Counted from the stretch's first letter, positions 8,133-16,785 are shown. The stretch is DNA of 64,000 bases from Phaeacidiphilus oryzae TH49 (GCF_000744815.1 NZ_JQMQ01000005.1:4410055-4474054); one strand, 5' to 3'. Made by a program: numbers and translations. The notes: generated by a model not told the origin, from the letters alone.

Positions 8133-9521
8133 ATGGCAGAGACGCTGGGTACCCGAACGCTGCTCTCCGGCTGGGGGCGCACCGCCCCCTCCGCGGCCAC
8201 CCTCCGTAAGGCCGCCACCGCGGCGGACGCGGTGGCCGCGGTGGCGGCGGCGCGCGCCGGGTCCGGCCGCGGACTGGTCGCCCGCGGCCTCGGCCGCGCC
8301 TACGGCGACGCCGCGCAGAACGCCGGCGGGCTGGTGCTCGACATGACCGGGATGACCCGGGTCCTCGCCCTGGACGCCGCCGCCGGGACGGTCACCTGCG
8401 AGGCCGGCGTCAGCCTCCACAAGCTGATGGAGTCGCTGCTCCCGCTCGGCTGGTTCGTCCCGGTCACCCCGGGGACCAGGTACGTCACCCTCGGCGGCGC
8501 CATCGGCGCCGACATCCACGGCAAGAACCACCATGTCTCCGGCTCCTTCACCCGGCACGTCACCCGGCTCGACCTGCTCACCGCCGACGGCTCGGTCCGC
8601 ACCGTCGCCCCGGACGGCCCGACGCCCGAGGACGCCGCCCTCTTCCGGGCGACGGCCGGCGGCATGGGCTTGACCGGGGTCGTCCTCTCCGCTGAGATCC
8701 GCCTGCATCCCGTCCAGACCTCCCTGATGAGCGTGGACACCGAACGCGCCCGCGACCTGGACGATCTGATGGAGCGGCTGGCCGCCACCGATCACCGCTA
8801 CCGCTACTCGGTGGCCTGGATCGACCTCCTCGCCCGCGGCGCCCGTACGGGCCGCTCGGTGCTCACCCGAGGCGACCATGCCACGCCCGACCAGCTGCCG
8901 GCCGGACGGCGCGCCGCCGACCCGCTGGCCTTCCGCCCCGGCACCCTCCCACCGGCCCCGCGCGGCATCCCCGGCGGGCTCCTCCGCCCCTCCACCGTCG
9001 GCCTCTTCAACGAGCTCTGGTACCGCAGGGCGCCCCGGGAGCGGCGCGGGCAGCTGCAGAGGATCCCCGCCTTCTTCCACCCGCTGGACGGTCTGCCGGA
9101 GTGGAACCGGATCTACGGCCGGGCCGGTTTCGTGCAGTACCAGTTCGTGGTCGGCTTCGACCAGGAGGCGGCGCTGCGCCGGATCGTCGAGCGGATCAGC
9201 CGGCACGGCTGCCCCGCCTTCCTCGCCGTCCTCAAGCGGTTCGGCGAGGGCGACTCCGGCTGGTTGTCCTTTCCGGCGCCCGGTTGGACGCTGGCCCTGG
9301 ACGTCCCGGCGGGCCTGCCCGGGCTCGGCGGGCTGCTCGACGAGCTGGACCAGGAGGTGGTCTCCGCCGGCGGCCGGATCTACCTGGCCAAGGACTCCCG
9401 GCTGCGCCCGGAACTGCTGCCCGCCATGTACCCGAGGCTGGACGACTTCCGGTCGCTGCGCGCCCGCATCGACCCGGAGGGGGTCTTCACCTCCGACCTG
9501 GCCCGCCGCCTCGACCTCTGA
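8133..9521 (+). CDS. dprE1: Decaprenylphosphoryl-beta-D-ribose 2'-oxidase homologue (FAD)
   Basis: 462 residues, against 461 for M. tuberculosis DprE1. The vanillyl-alcohol-oxidase-type FAD domain includes RGLGRAYGDAAQNAGG and LGGAIGADIHGKNHH, where H129 and K131 align with mycobacterial H132 and K134. The C-terminal part has YQFVVGFD and YLAKDSR (K420 aligning with K418). At the benzothiazinone-target position (C387 in M. tuberculosis) this protein has Ala388, in GWTLALDV. It should oxidise the 2'-OH of polyprenyl-phosphoryl-ribose, the first half of epimerisation to arabinose. ATG 8133 gives the family length; open frame continues to 7983 but overlaps the divergent PAP2 gene. No ribosome site is seen and a TACGTT box ends 8 bases upstream, so it may be leaderless. 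Confidence 0.9.
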   Translation: MAETLGTRTLLSGWGRTAPSAATLRKAATAADAVAAVAAARAGSGRGLVARGLGRAYGDAAQNAGGLVLDMTGMTRVLALDAAAGTVTCEAGVSLHKLMESLLPLGWFVPVTPGTRYVTLGGAIGADIHGKNHHVSGSFTRHVTRLDLLTADGSVRTVAPDGPTPEDAALFRATAGGMGLTGVVLSAEIRLHPVQTSLMSVDTERARDLDDLMERLAATDHRYRYSVAWIDLLARGARTGRSVLTRGDHATPDQLPAGRRAADPLAFRPGTLPPAPRGIPGGLLRPSTVGLFNELWYRRAPRERRGQLQRIPAFFHPLDGLPEWNRIYGRAGFVQYQFVVGFDQEAALRRIVERISRHGCPAFLAVLKRFGEGDSGWLSFPAPGWTLALDVPAGLPGLGGLLDELDQEVVSAGGRIYLAKDSRLRPELLPAMYPRLDDFRSLRARIDPEGVFTSDLARRLDL

Positions 9522-9599
9522 GCCGCTCCGCGCCCCTCAGAGCCCACGGGGCTGGAGGGCACCCCGCCGCACCCACCAACCCACGGGAGTTGACGCCGC

Positions 9600-10355
9600 A
9601 TGATGAACGCCCTGGGCGACCCCCAGTCCCTGCTGGTCCTCGGCGGCTCCTCGGAGATCGCGATGGCCACCGCCCGCCGCCTGGCCGGCGGCCGCACCCG
9701 CCGGATCTGGCTGGCCGGCCGTCCGTCCGAGCGCCTGGACGCGGCCACGGCCGAACTCCGTGGCCTCGGCGCCGAGGTGACGACCGTTCCGTTCGACGCC
9801 GGCGACCCGGCCGGCCACGAGGAGGTCCTCGGCAAGGTCTTCGCCGAGGGCGACGTCGACCTGGTGCTCCTCGCCTTCGGCGTCCTCGGCGACCAGGCCA
9901 GGGACGAGGAGGACGCGGCCGCCGCGGTCGACGTGGCCCGGGTGAACTACCTGGGCGCGGTCTCCGCCGGGGTGATCTGCGGCCAGGCCCTGCGCCGCCA
10001 GGGGCACGGCTCCCTGGTCGTCCTCTCCTCGGTGGCCGGCGAGCGGGCCCGCCGCTCCAACTTCATCTACGGCTCCACCAAGGCCGGACTCGACGCCTTC
10101 GCCCAGGGCCTCGGCGACTCGCTGCGCGGGACGGGGGCCCATGTGCTGGTGGTGCGCCCCGGCTTCGTCCGCAGCCGGATGACCGCGGGCCTGCCGGAGG
10201 CCCCGCTGGCCACTACCCCGGACGCGGTCGCCGAGGCGATCCTCGCCGGACTGCGCCGGGGAGCCGAGACGGTGTGGGTCCCGGGTGCGATGCGATTCGT
10301 CATGTCGGGCCTGCGGCACCTCCCGAGGGCGGTGTTCCGGCGCCTGCCCGTGTGA
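9600..10355 (+). CDS. dprE2: Decaprenylphosphoryl-2-keto-D-erythro-pentose reductase homologue (SDR)
   Basis: 251 residues (DprE2 of M. tuberculosis is 254). It is a classical short-chain dehydrogenase: LGGSSEIAMATARRLA for NAD(P) binding near the N-terminus, NYLGAV (active-site Asn region), LSSVAGERAR with the catalytic Ser, and YGSTKAGLDAF giving YxxxK. VVRPGFVRSRMT completes the fold. It should reduce the keto intermediate made by DprE1 to the arabinose epimer, using NADH. It follows dprE1 by 78 bases with a GGGAG ribosome site. A second ATG follows directly (9603). Order dprE1-dprE2 is as in mycobacteria. Confidence 0.9.
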   Translation: MMNALGDPQSLLVLGGSSEIAMATARRLAGGRTRRIWLAGRPSERLDAATAELRGLGAEVTTVPFDAGDPAGHEEVLGKVFAEGDVDLVLLAFGVLGDQARDEEDAAAAVDVARVNYLGAVSAGVICGQALRRQGHGSLVVLSSVAGERARRSNFIYGSTKAGLDAFAQGLGDSLRGTGAHVLVVRPGFVRSRMTAGLPEAPLATTPDAVAEAILAGLRRGAETVWVPGAMRFVMSGLRHLPRAVFRRLPV

Positions 10356-10406
10356 GGTCCGGACGAGCCCGGCGTGTCGCCGGGAGGAAGCGGGTACGCG
10401 CAGATC

Positions 10407-11360
10407 ATGGACTGGCTCACAGGACTGCCGGTGGTGGGCCCGCTCGTGGCCCGCCTGATGAGGACGCATGCCTACCGGGCGTTCGATCATTTCAACGAGT
10501 CGAGCGCCAATCGACTCGCCGGGGCGGTCACCTTCTTCGGTTTCCTGGCGATGTTCCCGATGCTCACCCTCGCGGCCGCGGTCGCCGCCGCCTTCCTCTC
10601 CCAGGACCAGGTCAGCACCCTCCAGCACCAGGTGAGCCGGCAGCTGCCCGGGATCGCCGACTCGATCGACCTGAGCGCGCTGGTCCGGAACGCCGGCACG
10701 GTCGGTGTGATCAGCGCCTTCGCCCTGCTCTTCTCCGGGCTCGGCGTGGTCGGGAACCTGCGGGAGTCGATCCGCGCGATCTGGTCGCTGCCCGAGGACA
10801 CCGGGAACCCGATCCTCCGCAAGGCCCTCGACGTCGGGGTGCTGGTCGGTCTCGGCGTGGTGGCCGCGGTCTCGATAGCGGCCTCTTCGGTCGGCAGTGC
10901 CGCCGCCGGCTGGGTGACCCAGGAGCTCGGACTCAGCGGCACCGGCGCCGGCCAGGGCTTCCTCAAGGCGGCCGGCTTCGTCGTCGCGGTGCTGGCCGAC
11001 ATGCTGCTCTTCGCCTACCTGCTGGCCGGACTGCCCCGGCTGGCCGACGAGTTCCGCTCCAACGGCCGGCGCCGGCTGCTGGTGTGGGGAGCACTGCTGG
11101 CGTCGGTGGGGTTCGAGCTGCTGAAGCTGCTCATCTCCTCCTACCTCAGCCGGGTGGCGGCGAAGAGCATGTACGGCGCGTTCGGCGCCCCGATCGCCCT
11201 GCTGCTGTGGATCAACTTCGTCTTCCGCTGGTTCTTCTACTGCGTGGCCTGGACGGCGACGGCCGAGCCCGGCGCGGCCAAGGCCCGGGCCTGCGCACGG
11301 GCCCGGGAGACCATCGAGGAGATCGAGGAGAAGGACCGCGAGGAGCGGCAGCCGCGCTGA
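10407..11360 (+). CDS. YihY/virulence factor BrkB family membrane protein
   Basis: 317 residues with about six membrane segments. The N-terminal HAYRAFDHFNESSANRLAGA and FFGFLAMFPMLTLAAAVA, and later IRAIWSLPEDTGNPI and FVFRWFFYCVAW, are typical of the YihY family. These are integral membrane proteins of unsettled function, once mis-described as RNase BN. Start chosen at ATG 10407 (MDWLTGLPVVG), which matches the usual family N-terminus. A GTG at 10374 is in frame, and a GGAGG at about 10382 lies too far from 10407 (20 bases) to decide. The gene is 51 bases after dprE2 and could be co-transcribed. The C-terminal ~30 residues are charged and probably helical. Confidence 0.82.
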   Translation: MDWLTGLPVVGPLVARLMRTHAYRAFDHFNESSANRLAGAVTFFGFLAMFPMLTLAAAVAAAFLSQDQVSTLQHQVSRQLPGIADSIDLSALVRNAGTVGVISAFALLFSGLGVVGNLRESIRAIWSLPEDTGNPILRKALDVGVLVGLGVVAAVSIAASSVGSAAAGWVTQELGLSGTGAGQGFLKAAGFVVAVLADMLLFAYLLAGLPRLADEFRSNGRRRLLVWGALLASVGFELLKLLISSYLSRVAAKSMYGAFGAPIALLLWINFVFRWFFYCVAWTATAEPGAAKARACARARETIEEIEEKDREERQPR

Positions 11361-11369
11361 CCGCGGCGC

Positions 11370-12563
11370 TCAGAACCGGCGCCGCCCGGACGGCCGGCCG
11401 TGGCGCAGCGCGAACGCGCTGGCGCCGGCCACCAGGACGACCGCCGCGGCGATGATCCCGGCCCAGCCCAGCGCCCCCACCCCGCCGGTGCCGGAGACCT
11501 TCGCCGCGGTCTGCGCGGCGTCCGCGCTCGTCGGATGGGAGACCTGCGAGCCGGGGGTCGCCGCGGCGTCCAGCGAGCCCACCGGCTCCGCCTTGCCGTC
11601 CGCCTGGAAACCCCAGTCCAGCAGCGCCCGGGCCTCGGCGTAGACCTCGTCGGACCGCGGGTTCTCCGGATGCATCAGGGTCGCCATGACGGTGTGCCCG
11701 TTCCGCCTGGCGGCCACGATCAGGGTGTTGCCCGCGTTGGTGGTGTAGCCGTTCTTGACGCCGACCACCCCCGGGTACGGCCGCACCCCGTACACCCCCG
11801 ACAGCAGCCGGTTGGTGTTGTCGATCTCGAAGGGCTTGTTCTTGGTGTTCGGACCGCCGGGGAACTCGGCCCGCGCTGTCGAGCAGTACCGGGCGAAGTC
11901 CGCGTTCCGCAGCCCCTGCCGGGCGAAGAGCGAGAGGTCGTACGCCGAGGAGACCTGGCCGGGCTCGTCATAGCCGTCCGGGGTCACCACGTGGGTGTCG
12001 TCAGCGCCCAGCTTCTTCGCCTCCGCCTGCATGTCGGCGACGGTCCTGGCGACCCCGCCGTTCATCGACGCCAGCGTGTGGACGGCGTCGTTGCCGGAGC
12101 GGAGGAAGACCCCGAGCCACAGGTCGGAGACCTTGTAGGTGTGCCCGGGCAGCACCCCGACCAGGCTGCTGCCCTCGCCCATCCCGGCCAGGTCCTGGTT
12201 GGTGACCTTGTGGGTGGCGGTGGCGGGGAACCGGGGCAGGACGGTGTCCGCGAAGAGGGTCTTGAGGGTGCTGGCCGGCGGCAGCCTCCAGTGGACGTTG
12301 TCCGCCGCGAGCACCTGGCCGGTGTCCGGGTCGGAGACCATCCAGGAGAGCGAGCTGATTCCGTTCGGCAGCGTGGGGGCGTCGTCGCCGAGCTGCACGC
12401 CCGGCCGTCCGAGCCGGGCGCCGCCGACGGCGGACATCTGCGCGGGGGGCCTCGGGGTGGCGCGGGCCTTGGGGGTGGCGGCCGCCGCGCCCGCCGCGGG
12501 GGCGAGGCCGAGCACCATCGAGCAGCCGGCCGCGACCGTGGCGGCGATCAGATGATTTTTCAC
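11370..12563 (-). CDS. D-alanyl-D-alanine carboxypeptidase (S11 family)
   Basis: 397 residues from GTG 12563. A signal peptide (KNHLIAATVAAG, then AGAAAATPKA) is followed by a serine carboxypeptidase domain and a C-terminal membrane anchor (GWAGIIAAAVVLVAGASAFA) with a basic tail. Catalytic motifs: PASTLK (S98 and K101), SGN (S156) and KNGYT (about 270), the last replacing the usual KTG. It should trim the terminal D-Ala of peptidoglycan stem peptides outside the cell. The frame is open further upstream to 12704, but the signal peptide fixes the start; there is no clear ribosome site. It faces the SCO4848-type gene across about 140 bases, as in S. coelicolor (from memory). Confidence 0.88.
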   Translation of the reverse strand: MKNHLIAATVAAGCSMVLGLAPAAGAAAATPKARATPRPPAQMSAVGGARLGRPGVQLGDDAPTLPNGISSLSWMVSDPDTGQVLAADNVHWRLPPASTLKTLFADTVLPRFPATATHKVTNQDLAGMGEGSSLVGVLPGHTYKVSDLWLGVFLRSGNDAVHTLASMNGGVARTVADMQAEAKKLGADDTHVVTPDGYDEPGQVSSAYDLSLFARQGLRNADFARYCSTARAEFPGGPNTKNKPFEIDNTNRLLSGVYGVRPYPGVVGVKNGYTTNAGNTLIVAARRNGHTVMATLMHPENPRSDEVYAEARALLDWGFQADGKAEPVGSLDAAATPGSQVSHPTSADAAQTAAKVSGTGGVGALGWAGIIAAAVVLVAGASAFALRHGRPSGRRRF

Positions 12564-12703
12564 ACGCACGCGCTGAAGGTACCGGATCGGCCCGCCGCTC
12601 CCGGCCTGTTCACACGCCCTCATCCGTATACCCCCCGATCGGGCGATCGCCCTTACCGACTCATACTGGACGAAGCCCGCCCCGCTCAGGAAGGACCCCC
12701 GCA

Positions 12704-13024
12704 ATGAGACTCACCCGCCCGATCTCCTGGTTCCTCACCGCATTCGGCGTGTGGTCGGTCTGGATCTGGGTGACCTTCTTCAAGAATCTCTGGGCCGACG
12801 GCGAGGGGCTGGCCTTCGTCGCCCACGACCACTCCCGGCCCACGGCGTACTTCTGGGTCCACGCGGCGCTGGCGGCGGCGTCCTTCGTCCTGGGCGTCGC
12901 CATCGGCGTGATCGGTGTCCGCGGCGTCCTGGCGAACCGCCGCGCGGCGGCGGAGGCGGAGGCGGCGAAGTCGGCGGAGCCCGCGGAGCCCGCAGGGCGC
13001 GAGAAGGCCGACATCGCCGACTGA
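12704..13024 (+). CDS. SCO4848-family small membrane protein
   Basis: 106 residues. Two membrane segments (ISWFLTAFGVWSVWIWVTFF and AALAAASFVLGVAIGVIGV) are joined by a loop with the conserved-looking AFVAHDHSRPTAYFWVH. The tail is Ala/Glu/Lys-rich. This matches a small actinobacterial family known by the S. coelicolor tag SCO4848; its function is unknown. AGGAAGGA about 9 bases before the ATG gives a good ribosome site. It lies between the carboxypeptidase (divergent) and sdhB (convergent), the same context as in S. coelicolor. Confidence 0.85.
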   Translation: MRLTRPISWFLTAFGVWSVWIWVTFFKNLWADGEGLAFVAHDHSRPTAYFWVHAALAAASFVLGVAIGVIGVRGVLANRRAAAEAEAAKSAEPAEPAGREKADIAD

Positions 13025-13122
13025 CCCGCCGTAGCGGGCCGGCCGCGCAGTCCCCCGCGCCCCTGCTCCGCCCGGCCCTTCGGCCGCGGATCAGGGGCGC
13101 CACTCGCGTCGCGGACGGCGAC

Positions 13123-13156
13123 GGCCCCGGAGCCCCCGCATCGGGGGTCCGGGGCC
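13123..13156. terminator. Bidirectional hairpin terminator between the SCO4848-type gene and sdhB
   Basis: GGCCCCGGA-(G)-CCCCCG, a CAT loop, then CGGGGG-T-CCGGGGCC: 15 base pairs with one bulged G. There is no T tract, as is usual in Streptomyces. It is placed between two convergent stops. Confidence 0.75.
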
Positions 13157-13176
13157 GCCCGTGAGGCGCCGAAGGG

Positions 13177-13953
13177 CTAGTACCGGCGGGTGACCAGCGC
13201 CCTCTTCACCTCCTGGATCGCCTTGGTGACCTCGATGCCGCGCGGGCAGGCGTCCGTGCAGTTGAAGGTGGTGCGGCAGCGCCACACGCCCTCGCGGTCG
13301 TTGAGGATCTCGAGGCGCTCCTCGCCGCCCTCGTCACGCGAGTCGAAGATGAAGCGGTGGGCGTTCACGATCGCCGCCGGGCCGAAGTACTGCCCGTCGT
13401 TCCAGAACACCGGGCAGGACGTGGTGCAGGCCGCGCAGAGGATGCACTTGGTGGTGTCCTCGAACTTCTGCACGTCCTCGTTGGACTGCAGCCGCTCGCG
13501 GGTCGGCTCGTTCCCGGTGGTGATCAGGAACGGCTTGACGTCCCGGTACGCCTGGAAGAACGGCTCCATGTCCACGACCAGGTCCTTCAGCACCGCGAGG
13601 CCCTTGATCGGCTCGACGGTGATCGGCTTGGCCGGGTTGACGTCCTTGATCAGGGTCTTGCAGGCGAGGCGGTTCTTGCCGTTGATCCGCATCGCGTCCG
13701 AGCCGCAGACGCCGTGGGCGCAGGAGCGGCGGAAGGTCAGGGTGCCGTCCTGCTCCCACTTCACCCGGTGGAGGGCGTCCAGCACGCGCTCCTTGGGGTC
13801 GGCTGTCAGCTGGTAGTCCACCCACACCGGCTCCGGGTGCTCCTCCGGGTTGAACCGGCGGATCCGCAGGGTGATGGTGATCTGCTGGACGGCGCCCGAC
13901 TCGGCGGCGTCCAGCGCGGCGGAGTGCGGAGCGTCAATCGTGGGGGTGCTCAT
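13177..13953 (-). CDS. sdhB: Succinate dehydrogenase iron-sulfur subunit
   Basis: 258 residues. All three cluster motifs are seen. The [2Fe-2S] plant-type ferredoxin cysteines are C78, C83, C86 (RRSCAHGVCGSD) and C98. The [4Fe-4S]/[3Fe-4S] cysteines are C170, C173, C176 (CILCAACTTSCP), C180, C226, C232 and C236 (FNCTDACPRG). The subunit carries electrons from SdhA to the membrane anchor in complex II on the cytoplasmic face. It is the last gene of sdhCDAB; its ATG overlaps the sdhA TGA by one base. The transcript ends before the hairpin at 13123-13156. Confidence 0.97.
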   Translation of the reverse strand: MSTPTIDAPHSAALDAAESGAVQQITITLRIRRFNPEEHPEPVWVDYQLTADPKERVLDALHRVKWEQDGTLTFRRSCAHGVCGSDAMRINGKNRLACKTLIKDVNPAKPITVEPIKGLAVLKDLVVDMEPFFQAYRDVKPFLITTGNEPTRERLQSNEDVQKFEDTTKCILCAACTTSCPVFWNDGQYFGPAAIVNAHRFIFDSRDEGGEERLEILNDREGVWRCRTTFNCTDACPRGIEVTKAIQEVKRALVTRRY

Positions 13954-15707
13954 CAGTACTTACGCTCCATCGGCTGGTAGCGGGTCTGGACGACCGGCTT
14001 GTAGTCGAGGCGGATGGACGTCTGGCCGTCCTCGCCGACCTCCCGGTAGGCCATGGTGTGGCGCATGAAGTTGACGTCGTCGCGGGTCGGGTAGTCCTCG
14101 CGGAAGTGGCCGCCGCGGGACTCCTGGCGGGCCAGCGCGGAGACCGCGGTGACCTCGGCCAGCTCCAGCAGGTTGCCCAGCTCGACGGCCTCCAGCAGGT
14201 CGGTGTTGTACCGCTTGCCCTTGTCCATCACGGAGGCGTTCTTGTACCGCTCCTTGAGCGACTGGATCTCCGCGACGGCCTCCTTGAGGGTGGCCTCGGT
14301 GCGGTAGACCATGGCGTTCTTGTCCATGGTCTCCTGCAGCGCGGTGCGGATGTCCGTGACCCGCTCGGAGCCGGTGCCGCTGCGCAGGTTCTCCAGCAGC
14401 TCCTCGACGAACTGGGCCGGGTTCTCCGGCAGTTCGACGTGGTCGTGCTCGGCGGCGTACGCGGCGGCGTTGATGCCCGCGCGGCGGCCGAAGACGTTGA
14501 TGTCCAGCAGCGAGTTGGTGCCCAGCCGGTTGGCGCCGTGCACGGAGACGCAGGCGACCTCGCCGGCCGCGTACAGGCCGGGGATCACCGTGGTGTTGTC
14601 GAGCAGCACCTCGGCGTCGTTGTTGGTCGGGATGCCGCCCATGGCGTAGTGCGCGGTCGGCTGGATCGGGATCGGGTCCGTGTAGGGCTCGATGCCGAGG
14701 TAGGTCCGCGCGAACTCGGTGATGTCCGGCAGCTTGGCGTCCAGCTGCTCCGGCGGCAGGTGGGTGAGGTCCAGGTAGACGTGGTCGCCGTCCGGACCGC
14801 AGCCGCGGCCCTCGCGGATCTCGGTGTAGATCGCGCGGGAGACCATGTCGCGGGGGGCGAGGTCCTTGATGGTGGGGGCGTAGCGCTCCATGAAGCGCTC
14901 GCCGTCCTTGTTGCGGAGGATGCCGCCCTCGCCGCGGGCGCCCTCGGTGAGGAGGATGCCCATCCGCCAGATGCCGGTCGGGTGGAACTGGAAGAACTCC
15001 ATGTCCTCCAGCGGCAGCCCGCGCCGCCAGGCCGCCGCCTGCCCGTCACCGGTGAGGGTGTGGGCGTTGGAGGTGACCTTGAAGAACTTCCCGTTGCCGC
15101 CGGAGGCGAAGATGATCGCCTTGGCCTGGAAGATGTGGATCTCGCCGGTGGCCAGCTCGTACGCGACCACGCCGGCGGCCCGCTTCTGCCCGTCCACCTC
15201 GGTCAGCAGCAGGTCCAGGACGTAGAACTCGTTGAAGAACTCCACGCCCTCCTTGACGCAGTTCTGGTACAGCGTCTGGAGGATCATGTGGCCGGTGCGG
15301 TCGGCCGCGTAGCAGGAGCGGCGGACGGCGGCCTCGCCGTGGTTGCGGGTGTGGCCGCCGAAGCGGCGCTGGTCGATCCGCCCCTCCGGGGTCCGGTTGA
15401 ACGGCAGGCCCATCTTCTCCAGGTCCAGGACCGCGTCGATGGCCTCCTTGGTGAGGATCTCCGCCGCGTCCTGGTCGACCAGGTAGTCACCGCCCTTGAC
15501 GGTGTCGAAGGTGTGCCACTCCCAGTTGTCCTCCTCGACGTTGGCCAGGGCGGCGGCCATGCCGCCCTGCGCCGCGCCGGTGTGGGACCGGGTGGGGTAG
15601 AGCTTGGTCAGCACCGCGGTGCGGCTGCGCTTGGTCGACTCGACCGCGGCGCGCATCCCCGCGCCGCCGGCGCCGACGATGACGGTGTCGTACTTGTGTA
15701 CCTGCAT
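13953..15707 (-). CDS. sdhA: Succinate dehydrogenase flavoprotein subunit
   Basis: 584 residues, the normal Streptomyces length. FAD-binding GAGGAGMRAA near the N-terminus; SHTGAAQGGM holds the His (H42) that bonds covalently to FAD. FQFHPTGIW and RGEGGILRN lie in the substrate domain, and AGEVACVSVHGANRLG completes the FAD site. It oxidises succinate to fumarate. The start is the ATG at 15707 (MQVHKYDT), 11 bases after sdhD. The same frame stays open through sdhD and sdhC, but that extension is an artefact of GC-rich sequence. Cytoplasmic, membrane-bound through SdhCD. Confidence 0.97.
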   Translation of the reverse strand: MQVHKYDTVIVGAGGAGMRAAVESTKRSRTAVLTKLYPTRSHTGAAQGGMAAALANVEEDNWEWHTFDTVKGGDYLVDQDAAEILTKEAIDAVLDLEKMGLPFNRTPEGRIDQRRFGGHTRNHGEAAVRRSCYAADRTGHMILQTLYQNCVKEGVEFFNEFYVLDLLLTEVDGQKRAAGVVAYELATGEIHIFQAKAIIFASGGNGKFFKVTSNAHTLTGDGQAAAWRRGLPLEDMEFFQFHPTGIWRMGILLTEGARGEGGILRNKDGERFMERYAPTIKDLAPRDMVSRAIYTEIREGRGCGPDGDHVYLDLTHLPPEQLDAKLPDITEFARTYLGIEPYTDPIPIQPTAHYAMGGIPTNNDAEVLLDNTTVIPGLYAAGEVACVSVHGANRLGTNSLLDINVFGRRAGINAAAYAAEHDHVELPENPAQFVEELLENLRSGTGSERVTDIRTALQETMDKNAMVYRTEATLKEAVAEIQSLKERYKNASVMDKGKRYNTDLLEAVELGNLLELAEVTAVSALARQESRGGHFREDYPTRDDVNFMRHTMAYREVGEDGQTSIRLDYKPVVQTRYQPMERKY

Positions 15708-15718
15708 GTGCCTGCGCC

Positions 15719-16192
15719 TCAGCTGATGTTCGGGTCGAAGGTGAAGATGACCAGGGTGCCCAGGAGGACGGTGAAGACCGTCGCCGCGAGCAGGATTCCC
15801 TTCAGCCAGTTCCGGGTGGCCGGGCGCTCCGCGTAGTCGTTGATGACCGTGCGCAGACCGTTGGCGCCGTGGAGCATCGCCAGCCACAGCATCAGCAGGT
15901 CCCAGATCTGCCAGAACGGGTTGGCCCAGCGGCCGACCACGAAGGCGAAGGAGACCTTGGAGACGCCGCCGTCCAGCACCAGCTGGATGAGGAGGTGGCC
16001 GAGCACGAGGACGACCAGGACGATGCCGGACAGCCGCATGAACAGCCAGGCCATCATCTCGAAGTTGCCGCGCGTGGAGCGCGGGGTCTTCCGGGTCCGC
16101 TTGCGCGGCGGCTCGATGACGAAGGCTTCGGGGGAGACCGGTTCGGCGGTGGCGCCGGCGCCGGCCGCCGGGGATTCGGTGGTGGTGGCCAT
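15719..16192 (-). CDS. sdhD: Succinate dehydrogenase membrane anchor, SdhD
   Basis: 157 residues. A polar, basic N-terminal stretch of about 45 residues is followed by three membrane segments (FMRLSGIVLVVLVLGHLLI; WDLLMLWLAMLHGANGLR; GILLAATVFTVLLGTLVIF). His in GHLLI and LHGANG are candidates for haem or quinone binding. It sits 6 bases after sdhC and 11 bases before sdhA. With SdhC it anchors SdhAB and reduces menaquinone. Confidence 0.92.
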   Translation of the reverse strand: MATTTESPAAGAGATAEPVSPEAFVIEPPRKRTRKTPRSTRGNFEMMAWLFMRLSGIVLVVLVLGHLLIQLVLDGGVSKVSFAFVVGRWANPFWQIWDLLMLWLAMLHGANGLRTVINDYAERPATRNWLKGILLAATVFTVLLGTLVIFTFDPNIS

Positions 16193-16198
16193 CGCGCA

Positions 16199-16579
16199 TC
16201 AGCTCCCGAAGATGGTGCGGATCGTGTGCTGCAGGATCGGGTAGAAAGCGCCCGCCATCAGCAGCACCCACAGCGTGACCGCGGTCCAGAGCATCTGCTT
16301 CTGGTAGCGCGGCCCCTTGGACCAGAAGTCGACAGCGATCACTCGGAGGCCGTTGAGCGCGTGGAAGAGGATCGCCGCGGTCAGGCCGTACTCCATCACG
16401 TTGACCAGCGGCGTCTTGTAGGTGGCGATCACGCTGTCGTAGGCATGCGGGGACACGCGCACCAGGGCGGTGTCGAGGACGTGTGCGAACAGGAAGAAGA
16501 AGATGAGGACACCGGTGACTCGATGAGCCACCCACGACCACATGCCTTCCCGGCCGCGGTACAGCGTTCCAGCCGGCAC
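16199..16579 (-). CDS. sdhC: Succinate dehydrogenase cytochrome b556 subunit, SdhC
   Basis: 126 residues with three membrane segments: WVAHRVTGVLIFFFLFAHVL, a second containing ILFHALNGLRV, and LWTAVTLWVLLMAGAFYPIL. HRVTGV and FHALNGLR are the conserved SdhC sites near haem and quinone. The start is GTG 16579 (VPAGTLYRG), supported by GGAGGG 9 bases upstream. An ATG at 16660 is in frame but adds a non-conserved Pro-rich leader. First gene of sdhCDAB. No confident promoter was read in the 200 bases upstream. Confidence 0.93.
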   Translation of the reverse strand: MPAGTLYRGREGMWSWVAHRVTGVLIFFFLFAHVLDTALVRVSPHAYDSVIATYKTPLVNVMEYGLTAAILFHALNGLRVIAVDFWSKGPRYQKQMLWTAVTLWVLLMAGAFYPILQHTIRTIFGS

Positions 16580-16785
16580 GGAACTCAACCCTCCGGAGAC
16601 GGGGACTGGGACCGGCCTCGTCGTCGATGGCGGGTGCCGGCCCGGCCGGGTACGGTCCACCGGCCCCCGACATCGTATCGGCGTAGATCTTCGGCACCCC
16701 GGTGGGGGGTCTCCACGCGCCGGGCCCGCCCTCTGATGGCGGCGGGGCGGGCGTCCGGAGCGGCGCGGGAGGGGGCGCGGGCGGG

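Noticed and set aside
12564-12704. 47-residue N-terminal extension of the carboxypeptidase
   Set aside because: It would place the signal peptide internally; GTG 12563 precedes a normal signal sequence.
15708-16697. 330-residue N-terminal extension of SdhA
   Set aside because: It overlaps sdhD and sdhC in another frame and has no similarity pattern; SdhA starts normally at 15707.
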